This document shows, piece after piece, positions 26,538-37,800 of a DNA stretch of 64,000 nucleotides. The stretch's first letter is position 1. Every line of letters starts with the position of its first letter. Source of the stretch: Rostratula benghalensis (Eukaryota > Chordata > Aves > Charadriiformes > Rostratulidae); the NCBI GenBank assembly GCA_013399305.1, contig VXAI01000276.1, positions 136,659 to 200,658 of the forward strand, given 5' to 3'. The notes under the pieces are model-generated. The model worked only from the letters and a program-made list of their open reading frames with translations, ran no database searches and was not told the origin of the DNA. A program made the position numbers and the translations under genes.

Positions 26538-26625
26538 TGCGCAGCACTGCATCCTGCAAAACAATCCTGTAGCAGAGTCTGGTTTGTGGACTCAAGGTCC
26601 TAGTCACATATTTCTTGCCTTGTCT

Positions 26626-26631
26626 ATTAAA
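26626..26631 (+). terminator. ARSB: candidate ARSB polyadenylation signal (ATTAAA)
   Basis: ATTAAA lies 89 bases after the ARSB stop codon and is followed by T-rich sequence, which would give a 3' UTR of about 110 nt. The human transcript uses a much longer 3' UTR as I recall, so further sites are possible; AATAAA also occurs at 27902 and 29401. Only transcript data can decide between them. Confidence 0.35.
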
Positions 26632-27136
26632 CTATTGCTAATTTTGATCTCATTCCTTGAGTAATTCAGTTTTTCTTACTCGGAAAATATGCTGGGAATC
26701 TTATGTTGGTATTTTCCCACTTTCTCATTCCCAAAAATTGTATGTGAGATGTTGGCAAAATTCTAAATCTGTTGTTCAAATATTCTTTGTCCAGACTATG
26801 CTTTTAATGCAGAAGCTAAAATATTGCCTTCCTCATTGAAAGAGATTACTTTTCTTTAAAAGCTGCAATAAGTCACGGGGATCATCCAGAATGCATCCAT
26901 CTTCTGGAATAAGTGGATTTTTGGTTTCATGTTTATTCAGAAGACAAATTTTATTTGAAGCTGTTATGTATCTGGAAAGAACAGGAAAAAAAATACAATA
27001 GTTGACATAATATTTTTTGCCTTTAACATGCACCTCCACCCGGAAACAGTAACAGACAAAAATCTCACATAGTAAAACCCCCAAAACCTCCCAGAATACA
27101 CCAAAGTCCCTAATCCTTGTCCACTGTTAATGCATC

Positions 27137-27910
27137 AAACTGGAGCAGAGAGTGGTAGTCAACTGGAGTGCAGGGCTGTCAGGCTGAGGAATCTTGACAG
27201 GCTGAAGAAATGGATGAACAAAGATTTCATGAAGTTCAACAAAAGCAGAGTCCTGCACTTGTGGTGGAATAGCCCCGTGCAGGAGTACATGCTGGGCTGT
27301 GACCAGATACAAAACGTTTTTGTGGGGAAAAACACTTTAGATGTCCTGCTGAACAACAAATAGAAGTGTTGCCATGTGCTTTGTTGGTAAAGAAGACCAA
27401 TCACATGTTGGTCCATATATCAAGAATGTTGCCAACAAATTAGGGGAAGAGTTTATTTCCCCCTGTTCAGCACTGGACCAAATCTTCATATATTGGGCTT
27501 CCCTACACAAGAAAAATATTGACAAAAGTATTGAGTGAGTCCAGTGGAGCACTGTGAAAATAGTCTCGGGGAGGAGAGCTAACAAGAGGAGGCTAATGAA
27601 ATAGGTTAGTTTATGCTGGAGATGAAAGAGAAAGGGGAATTTGCTATCTTTAGCTACCTGATGTGAGAGCATAGAGAAGATTAAGCCAAACTCTTTTCAG
27701 AGATGCACAAAGATGAGAAGCATATGCACACAAAGAACACGTGGAGTTCCAATTCAGTATAGGAAATGAAAAAAAAAAAAAAAGTCAAACCATGAGGTTA
27801 AGCAAGTATGGCAACTGCTAGGCTATGACATCCCTATCCTTGTAGATGTTGAGTCCTGCTTTGAAAATTACCCTGAGCAATGTGATCTAACCCTGAAGTT
27901 AAATAAAATT
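27137..27910 (+). repeat. CR1 LINE, diverged internal-to-3' fragment
   Basis: The left part is clear CR1 ORF2-end sequence (a segment reading ATGAAGTTCAACAAAAGCAG then GTCCTGCACTTG). The right part is heavily decayed but keeps CR1 order: GTCCTGCTGAACAACAA, TTGGTAAAGAAGACCAATC, TGTTCAGCACTGGACC, GGGCTTCCCTACACAAGAAA, AGACTCTTTTCAG-like sequence near 27690, and CATCCCTATCCTTGTAGATG near the end. A run of about 15 A at 27768 interrupts it. The canonical 3' tail is missing. The match is by eye and the right boundary is approximate. Confidence 0.75.
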
Positions 27911-28076
27911 TGAAGTTATCCCTTATTTCCTGGTGGTAAGGAACAACCATTTAACATCCAAAGGGCCTTCTCTGCATGAATTGTTCAATGAATCCATGAT
28001 GAACAAAGTCTTACTTTTATTGCTTGCCTGGTGAGTACGCTTTCTTTTCAAATTTTATTTCTTTATTGCCATACTA

Positions 28077-28891
28077 GAGACTGTTTTCATCCTGAAGTGG
28101 GCTCTGAGCCATGAAGAAACCAGGCCAAGCAACATTTCTCAGTTACTCATCAAATAGACGCAAGATCAACCCACCAGCTCTCTTAATGTCTCAAACCTCT
28201 GGAGTCTGGCCAAAGTTCTGGTACTGCTTCTCAGCGTCTGTAGCCAAGTTCTCAGGCTGCAGAGCTCTATGTGTCATCCTCTCCCCAAAGCAGAGATCTA
28301 ATTGCCTATTTTCTGACTCCAGGACCAGCTCATAGAAATTGCACTAAAATTTTGCATGCCTTTTCCCAGGTTTCTTCAGGAGCTTTCTGCTAATTGTTAG
28401 CAAACAGGTTCATGAAGAGGCTGACTTGACAGAATTTGTGCATTTTTTTAAAATAGCAAGATATAGCATGGAAAAGATGAAACTCAAGAAAACTGAAAAT
28501 GCGTATTAAAATGAACAGAAATTCCTGCTTTCTGATACAGCTGATTTACTGTCTGAAATCTAGCTTGTCTTTTCCACCTTTGATGTGTTCTTACAAGAAG
28601 GGAAGCCAAAGCTCTCCAGGAGCCTATTCAGCTGCTTGTATTTTTCCCAAAAGGCCCAATGTTTCTCTCTCCCCTTTGCCTTTTCTAGGGCGAGGATATG
28701 TGATAAGGTCTTCAGATTGTCCCTCACCTTCTAAATGATCTCTCAGAGCCTCATAACTTCTATGTATTTAGTTGCCTTCAGTGATTTTGCTCTCTTCTGT
28801 GAGGCTGCAGAACCTTTCCATTGGGGTCCTTGAGCATAGCACACAGCCTTACAATACCTTGTAAATTGTTGGCATTCACACAATTAGACAT
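28077..28891 (-). pseudogene. possible decayed coding sequence, unidentified
   Basis: The minus strand shows several partly overlapping frames with protein-like composition separated by stops and frame changes. Near 28891-28778: MSNCVNANNLQGIVRLCAML then KDPNGKVLQ. In 28730-28563, 56 open codons include VRDNLKTLSHILALEKAK and HWAFWEKYKQLNRLLESF. In 28389-28333: KAPEETWEKACKILVQF. In 28343-28077, 89 codons carry only two internal stops and include FYELVLESENRQLDL and LATDAEKQYQNFGQTPEV. Two stops just upstream of the 56-codon stretch (TGA, TAG) would be explained by CGA and CAG decay. AATAAA-like sequence lies just beyond the low-coordinate end. I do not recognise the protein; it looks helical and rich in Glu, Lys and Gln. 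A chance purine-rich open frame is a real alternative. It lies about 1.5 kb downstream of ARSB on the opposite strand. Confidence 0.28.
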
Positions 28892-29195
28892 TACCACAGC
28901 TTACCTACACGGTGTGTGAAGAACTGCCCGTTTCTTTGTGACCTGCTTCTAGGTAATTTGAATTTCCATTGGTAAAGTATATATGCTGTGACAGAAGCTT
29001 TTACTACACTACATTTACCAAATTTCATATTAACCAGTATCTTTAAAACGTCAGAAAGAATCTATGTCTTCTGCAAGCTAGTCTCCAGATCGATACCTGA
29101 TCATATCTCCTTCCATTTCACAGAACACATTTAAGCTTTTCTTTCTATGATGTGTGACTGTTCACTTGACTCCTGCTCAGTTTTTAGATGACACA

Positions 29196-29275
29196 CAGCT
29201 TACAGAATCACAGAATCTTCGTGGCTGGAAAGGACCTCTGGCATCATCGAGTCCAACCATTGAGCTCCTGCAAAG
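29196..29275 (-). repeat. CR1 LINE, short antisense 3'-end stub
   Basis: The sequence CAGAATCACAGAATCTTCGT, then GGCTGGAAAGGACCTCTGG and ATCATCGAGTCCAACCA, is the reverse-complemented last 80 or so bases of a CR1. This is an extreme 5' truncation. CR1 similarity stops after about 29275. Confidence 0.85.
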
Positions 29276-32200
29276 GCCTGATGTGTTGGGAGCCATTCCA
29301 TTGAGTCAAAGTGGGAGCAAACACTTAGGGAGCCCATGGGAAAGGCTACAGGTCATTCTGCAGCTTCTATCACCTGCAGCTTGCTGTTGCCTGCTGCCAT
29401 AATAAATATGTCAGTTTACCCAAAAGGCTTTTGAACACACCCAACAGCAGCAAAACTGCTGAGATTTCCATGCTTCCCTGTGCAGTACTGGGGAAGCCTG
29501 CACTGTGAGGGACCAGGAAGGATGAAGACTGTTGTCATTATCTAGGTAAATATTTTGCTTATAAGTGCATGGTCTACAAGTAAGGAATTAGACAACTTGT
29601 GACTTAGAAATGTCATGAATTAAGGGATGAATTAGTGAACTCCTGTGGTAGACTAGTCTGTATGAAGGAGATTGAGCCTTGTCTGATGTATGTGTTTGTT
29701 TTCTTTCCTTATGACTTAATAAATTAATTAGAGAGTATGTTTTCCTGTAAATTTGAGGGATCTAAATGGTCCATGACAATCTCTGCTTCACAGTGTAGCA
29801 GTGTTTCACTTTTGAGCGTTTGAAGATTCTTTAAGATAACTGAGGCTCAGGCTCTGTTACTTGCCGATCACAGCATGGGATGGAAAACGTAAGCAACACA
29901 GGCTTTTTATAAGCTATTGCATCACCTTGACAAAGCTTGCATCTTTCTTCAGTGGCTGTAGAAAAATCTTTCTTACAGTTCCCTTTCCCAACTATTGCAG
30001 TTTGTTTGTTTTACACCAATGTAATCATTTATGCTAGTTTATAATTTACCTCTTTAGTACTGCAACTTTAAGTTCCATATCCTAATTTTCTGTCGCATAT
30101 GGTTAGTAGTATGGTATGGAACATGGGATTCTGAAAGAATAAGGTGTCAAATCATGTTGTGCATTTTTCTGAGTTACTGCTTCTGTATGTTGTGCATCAA
30201 TGGTACAGGTTGGCCTTCAAATGCTTTTTTGAAATAAATCATCCAAATGTCAGAGGTTCCATCTGTTTAGTACTCCATTCCTCATTTGTTCAGAATGTGT
30301 TGGTTAATTTATTCTTGCAGTCAAAATGCAGATGGAGAAGTTGACAGCCATTCTCCAGTATGTAAGACAAGCAGATCCAATGAATTTACATTATTCTCAC
30401 TCTTGAAAGAGCTGGCTGTTTTTTTCATAGCACATATTTATTTAGCACTGTCTACACAAGCAGGCATGTAAGACTTGAAAGCTAACTGTTCGCAGTCAAT
30501 GCCCACATATAACATTTTAGTTTATAGTAGCAATTACAGGATGTGGTTACCACAATAACAAGGGACAGGACTGGGGGCAGGGGGATTTTCTGCCCTACAT
30601 TCCTGTGTGTCATTCAGCGTTCAGCACTCTTATTACATGAGGAAAGATTTTGGCTTACCCACAAAAATGGGAACTTTTGTTAATGATATTTTTATTACAG
30701 GTACTGTTCTTTTTATGCAGATATCCAATTTCATGGAAAAGAAAGAAACACCAACTAACTTCTGCAAGCCCAAGAAATTAATGGGTTTGAGTGTCCTGTC
30801 AATGTCAGCTCCTTGGCTAAAGTTATAAAAGATTAAAGAACGTCTTATTTTAATTTCAGAGGTAAGCATAGCTTTTACATATTCTCTTTTCTCTGTGTCC
30901 TGAAAACTGTATAATAATATCGTGCTGAATTTGTAGTTCATAAAATTCATCTGCTAGGAAGAAACCGTGGCACATCACTGTCATCTGCAGGTATCAAATT
31001 CACCCCCTATTTCCTCTAGTTGTATTTTAAAATCCAAGGATTATTTTCTTAGCTACAGTACACAAAATTGTTTATTTTATTTCCTAATTATTTTCCATGG
31101 GTGGTCCTTTATAAAATATTTTAATTGAACTGGGTTAGGGAAAAAAAACATCTGGCTGACACATTTAGGTTGGCATCTGCTTAGAGTTGCATACTGTTCA
31201 GTTGTTTCAAATTGAGAAATACAGAATTCTTTATATATTTTGTGGTTACTTGAGTAACATTCAAAAATGCAAGCATTTTGAACTCTCTAAATAAAACTTC
31301 ATTTCATCCCTTTCCAACTTAAGGTTCATTCTTAATCTAGCAAACATCTGAGCATTTTGAATTCAAAAGTCTTCATTTTTATGTTGTAGACATTATTTAA
31401 TGTTCAGAAAAGTAGGCAAGTTTAGAAAGAATGCTCACACTAGCTACTCATTTTGCATTGCTTATTTACAAAAAGATGCACAGACACAGACTAGGAAGGG
31501 ATTACTCTATAAGCAAAACAGAAGATCTGGACCTTCTTGAGTCAAAGGCCCTATATACAGCCTGAAAATACTTTGTCCAGCTTTCCCAAACTTGATAAAT
31601 GGGTCTTGGAATCTCTGAATAAAAGAACCCAGAGTTTAAACCCTTGTGGTCTGTGTGGATTTGAAGTTCCACTAGCAGTCCCTGTTGGTCTCTGTGAATT
31701 TGCCTCTCATCTTACTTTCTGACAAAGTGGTTTAAAGGTAGTAAGGCTACTAGGGATATTCTTAAAACTCTTCTGAAGCAGTAAATGAGCTAGGGGTTGC
31801 ACAGAAAATTATATTAGACCTATGCCAACACATTGCTGACCTACCAAAGAGACCTGATGGAGGGGGTCATATAGACAGAACCACTGAAAAGGCATGTGTG
31901 ATGGAGTCTGACACATGAGGTCACATGGTGTGCACGTGTAGCCATGTTTGTAATCTTAGGAGCAGGGAAACCCAACTGAGAAACAGGCAAGAGAATTATT
32001 AATTTGTAAATCTAAGAGTCTAAATGAAAGAAAAGTTTACAAATAAAAAGTATATCATCTCAAACAATACATGGTGATCCAGAATCTAACCACAGGTATG
32101 GGCTGTGCCTAGCTTAGGAACACAAAACTGTTTCCAAGATGTACTAGCAGTTTTGAGGGGAGAGTTTGTTTTCCTGCCTAGTTGCTTCTTTGGCAGCCCA

Positions 32201-34169
32201 CCACAGGCTCTCCTCCAACTGCACCCCAAGTCTGTGTCTCTCTCGTAACATTGACCTTAGAACTCTGGCATGATGGAGGGGTCAGAGGACCCTTTCTACA
32301 CCGCAGCCCTTCCCTTGGCAGCACCTTTGCAGACCCACCCTAAGTGGACCCATAGGTCTCTCTAGCTATAAATAAGCTGAAGTAATGGGAAAAGTAGTGC
32401 TTTTGCTAAGAGAAGGGAAAAAACCCACCAATTCTAACTCTGAGGAGGTTTTTAAGGATTTTTTTGGCCAGCAGGTTTCCAGCTTCACTGTTCTAACTCA
32501 TTTAGCTTACTTTCTTTGTCAGCTGCAGGCAGTGGACTTGATTGGGTTTTGGGTTGGGTTGCTATGTGGGAAGATCCTGCTTAAATGTATGCCGTGGAGA
32601 GTTCCCTGGGGTCCCAAGCTGCTTTTTCTGATTCAAGTGCTCTCACATGTCTTCTTCCAGTGCTGTACAATGCGTGTATGAGCTCATCTTCATCAAGCAG
32701 AACTGCTGCAAGCAACAGTAAAAACTTTTTGGCACAGAGCAGGCAGAGTGAGTCAGCCATCCAACCACGGATGGATTCAGTGACGGCCCTTGTGATAATT
32801 GCATACCGTGGTTAGCAAAAGCAAAGAAGATGATGCATTAAGTTCTTGTTGCGTTAGTGTTCCCTCCTGAGAGTGTTATTTTTGCGGGGTGGAGTGGAGA
32901 GGGATTGGAAAGGTTGGTGCCAAGTTTCAAAAAAATGACTACCGGCTGCCATCATCAAAGCAGCTACCGGATGTTGATCCCCTAATTCTGGCTAAACTCA
33001 ACAGCAACAAAGGCAGCTATATTTTGTCTGCACAACTATAGTTAGAAAAAATAGAAAAAAGCATAGTCAGATTTGCTAGATTTGGATCTAAGGAACGCAG
33101 TGCTTATTTGGATGAGTCTTCAAAAGCCACAACAAGGTACTACACCAAAGCCACAGTTCTGGGCTGCCAGATTCTGGCATTCAGGACAGTGATAAAAATA
33201 AAAGAGCTCTGTCTTGCTTTGTGCCATGCATTCTTGTGACTTCTTCAAGCAAACAAGGAGTTAGAAAGCAATGAATACACGTACAAACAAAGTAAGCTGT
33301 GTTTGGTATTCAGCAATGCTTGTTGAGTAGTTTTGGGCATAGAGCCCATAGTAATGAATGGAAAACTTTGATCAGGACATCTGTGGCCTGCCCAAGTCAT
33401 TTCATGGGATCTACAATTCTGCCGGGAACATCCCACTATGGCCCTATTAACCAGGGCTGTTGGAGCCTTTCCTCAATGTGTATATTCTCCCAGCACACTC
33501 ATGAAGTAGGAGTCATCAATTTTTATTGGACAGAAAGCTCTGAAATGGCTTAGTCAAGGATATCTGAGCCCTCTAGTTACCCTGACACTTATCCTGCCTC
33601 AATGGGAAAAAAAGTTTAACAGGTCTTTCTGGATGATGAGAAGATGAATGTTGAGAGCATTAAGTCAGTTGCTTGACTTCACTTCTAGGAGACATACTCT
33701 CAGTTCCAGCTTGACTCTACTTAACTCAGTGTAACAAATATTTTTTTTTCCTTTGTAAATCACAGTCATGGCAGTTCTGTGACCCCAAACTGTTCTTTTG
33801 ATGTTGCTTATTAGTGTGGGGTTATTTGTGAAAACAGTCAATTTCTGGAGGATTGTCAGTTTTTCTCCTCTGCCATGTGTATTAGTGGTAAGAAGAGCCT
33901 TTTAAAAGGCTGTGAAAGTCACAACAACTGCCATCCTAAGAATCATGAAAACACTGCTGCCCTGTAGGTGGCCCTTACAGATGGACTGAATTTTTCCTTC
34001 AACTCTTATACCCTTTGCTTTGTTTTCAAATACTCTGTTTTACAAGTCATACTTGATTGATAAAGCACTGTCTGAAATAATCCCAAGGTGGCTATTAGTC
34101 TGGTCTGGTTGCACCCCCCGCCCCAGCAGTGACATGTTATAGAAACAAAGTCATTCTCCTGCCTTTTCA

Positions 34170-34840
34170 GTTCTGTTTTGGTTTTACTCTATAATGAAGA
34201 GAGCATGGTCATGGTATATTAAATAACTGGATAAAAGCAACATATACATTACCATTATTCTGCTTCTAACTAAAGCTCCAAGACTAATATAGTGGAGAAG
34301 CCTGGCAAAGAATTTACTGATAGTTTTGCCATAAATACAGCATTAAAAAAAATAATAATAAAAATCAACAACAACTGAAACGGTACAGCCTTTGACTGAC
34401 TAAATAGTAGGCACATTTATAATATCAAAGAAAACTTATGAAAATATCCCAGCTGAATTTTGAAAAATGTAGGAGGGAATAAAGTAGAACAATTGCATTT
34501 CTGTTTATGTTTGCCCTACAAAGTAGCGCACTCTGAAGACACATTTACAGAAGGGAATGATTGAGAGATTGTCTCTTAGAGGCAGCAGGTATAAGGTGCC
34601 TGAAATTCCTTTGAGTTATAGTTGCTTGCTAACAACAAGATTTTCTAGTAATTATTTTTGCCCACAATATTCAGGGATTTAACATGCATTATTTTAGGTG
34701 GAGAAGTTTTTTAGAATTCACCCTTTTCCTGTATTTACTTTATAATAAAGAAAAGGCCATGGTATAGTAAAAAAATGGCTAAAAGCAAAATTTTTTTTAG
34801 GTGTTATTCTGCCACTAGAAAATAGAGAACACTTTCTTAC
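34170..34840. repeat. diverged direct duplication (two copies about 550 bp apart)
   Basis: About 100 bp at 34180-34290 (TTTTACTCTATAATGAAGAG, CATGGTCATGGTATATTAAA, GGATAAAAGCAA, TTATTCTGCTTCTA) resembles 34730-34830 (TTTACTTTATAATAAAGAAA, GGCCATGGTATAGTAAAA, GGCTAAAAGCAA, TTATTCTGCCACTA) in the same order and orientation. Identity is roughly 70 percent by eye, with small gaps. It may be an old local duplication or two copies of an unlisted interspersed repeat. Confidence 0.6.
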
Positions 34841-37800
34841 AAAAAAAGGAAGACATTCTATGCTAATGTTTATTTTATTTCTAGCAATAAATAAAATTGC
34901 AAGAAGCCATTTTTTTGGATGTAAAGACTGAGTAGAGTGTTATGAGGCAATTCTAATTATTAACCCACAGATATTATTAAGGATTTTTGTACTATTCAAT
35001 GAATTATGCATTTTATGTGTAACTTTTGACATTAAATATATATGATACATATTCAATTCAAAACCTAAATCCAAATAAAGCAAGCTTCTACTTTATTTAA
35101 GTTTGTTGTCCTTCTAAATTTCACATTTGGCGTCTCTGGTCCTAAATACCAAAATGAAATTACTCAGTGCAGTAGCATGTATTTTTTCACAAGCAGTGAT
35201 GATGCTGAGACCCTGCTATAACAACATTGTTTAACAGCCATTCTTCTCATGTCCTATAGAAATATATTTGTGAGCATTGGGAACTGATAGCAAAAGCTGA
35301 ATTTTTAATAGCAGCCACTATCCATCCTTTTACATAATGTGATTTAATGACATTTGTTTGATGGCATGTTAAAATAAAATAATGACCTCTTTTTACATAT
35401 GTACTGGGTTTATCCAGTGTTTATTTTCATTGTGATTTGCATAGATGTACTGCTGCTGTGCATTAGAACAAAATATAATGTTTGGGGAACTCTCAGTTTC
35501 TTCCTAAACATTAACTTGGCCATAAGTGACTATAATGCAACTATAATCATCAAAACTCTAGATGTGACAGAGATCTGACATTGTTTAGCTCCATTACTCT
35601 AAGCCCAAAATGCATACACCACTGCAGCACCCTTGATGTGTTGTTTCCTTCCACTGCTGCGTTAGGAGCCAATCACAGCATCATCAGAGTGAAAGTCAGA
35701 GCCGTTCCACTCAAAGCTATAGCTTCAAGTAAATGCAGTTTTCACAAGATATCATTGCCCACGAGGTGCACTCAGAAGATTAAGTATTAATTATTAACAT
35801 AAGTGTGTCTTAGCTGCCCATATGACAGGAGGGAGAGGAGAAGATACTGCGAGCAATAGAGACAGATCTGTGCCAAAAATGCCAAAGGCTGTGCCTTTTG
35901 AAAGAGCTTTGCTCAGGATGTTGGTCACTCAAGCTGAGTACAGCCATAGTTCCGGCTTGTTTTATGAACTGACCCAGTCCAGTTCTAGAGCATTAAGCAT
36001 TATTGTATTAAAGATTCCCACTTATAATATAAACTAGAGTCATGTTATCAGTTCACAGAAAACTCTTTGATTTTCATTCACTGATAAAGTTATAGTCGTT
36101 GTAGAGTCATGGGCCTGGTTAACCAGTGATCTGAAGATGTGACGTGCCGACAACAGTTATCCAGTCACTGTTGGAAGCACAGAAACTTTCTCTCTCAGTT
36201 AATAAAAAACTCTCTTAGTTTTTAGATCTATGCAAATTACTATATTCTTGTTTAATGTTACTTTAGTTTTTTCATTGTGTTTATCTTTAAAATAAATTTT
36301 AGCTAGATATGACTCCATAGAAAGATCAAACTTGCATTTATTCATAGAACTTAAGTTTCAAAACAGAGCTGCTAATATTAGGAACTATCATTAATAAAAT
36401 TTACTACCTTGAAAATGTTACAGTCTCCATTTCCTCATCCTTCTGCTTTAAAACCTGGATATGAAATAAGTTTTTCATAAAAATCAAACGATAGATATAA
36501 ACCTTAGAATGAAAAAAATAGTTTTAAGATGGAATTTTCTCTTGGTAGACCCATAATAAATCCCATATAGACAGAAAGCCCAGTAAATCTGGTAGATTTC
36601 TATAGTGGTAGAGTTCTAAAATGGGTCCATATTTAGCTTTACATTGCTGCTTAGAAATCAAGTTCCAGAAAGCCGTAACAGTGGCTACTGTTCTTTCCCT
36701 TAGGGTCCGAACAAGGAAATCCAGTGTCTTCTGGTCAGCAGTAGGAATTCCACTTTGTAATATGACACTCTTCATTCCTCTCCTCTCAAAAGCAGTAAAC
36801 CAAAAAATTAAAGGCAGAAGAGATTTTCAACAAATCGTGTAGCATTTGCAAATCCTCACACACCTTTAATGATTTGTTGGCATGTACACACCGAAAGCTT
36901 CATGACCTGGCCTTTCGCTTGTCAGTTCCTGCTCTCATCACATCATCTAGTTATGCATGTTTCACTGAGAATTCATGCTTTCGCTTATCTCCAATTTCAG
37001 CCCTATTGTACCAGACTCTTGAGGAAGAATAAGAGTCATAGAAGAGCCACAATACTCATGTTTGGAGGCTTATGTAGCTCTGCTCAGCCAACTGAGTTAA
37101 AGTAGTTTACACCAGGAAGTACTATGCAGTTATTAGAAATATATTAGTCCCTTTTTTCCTATATTTTTATTCCTGGTTTCTAGCAAGCATGTGGCAGTGG
37201 CATGCTTCTGCATATTTATGTAGTGGTAACAATTGGATCTTTTCATGCTCAGAGTGAGTAACTCCATTCTAGTCAGTCTGTAATTTCTTTCTGACAGACT
37301 CATTATTTCTCTGGTGATGATACGGTGATGGTTAAGGCCAGCTAGACAATTTTAAAACAGACAATTTTTTTGTGGGCACAGAATGTGTATCCAAGCACAC
37401 TTCTGTCCTAACAGCACATAAACCTACTCATCTGATGACCACTAGTTGTAGAACATGCTTATACCACACCACTGTATAGAGCAAACACATTGCTGTACAG
37501 CTTACCTTGCTGCTATCATTTCTGTTTATTTGTCGTTCTGTGATGCTGTAAATGATGGATATATATTTTTACAGAAGTCATTGCAAAGTCTAAGTCCAAT
37601 TTCTTCATTTGGACTAAGAAAGTTATCTAGTTGATTTGGCTGCTTGTTCTCATTTACGTTTTGTTCAAGTTCATGCTGGTGTCAGCGTGCTCTGTGACTT
37701 CATCGGAAGACCTCAGACCTATTTGAAAAAATCAGATTACTTGCAACGAAAGATCTACCAAGTATGACATAGGCTGCAAACTCAGTTGGAACTGTATAAA

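Noticed and set aside
26513..28850. Similarity between the end of ARSB (about 26513-26540) and 28813-28840, suggesting an ARSB duplication
   Set aside because: About 22 of 26 bases match, all differences being transitions, but similarity does not extend convincingly on either side. One such match is expected by chance in a window of this size.
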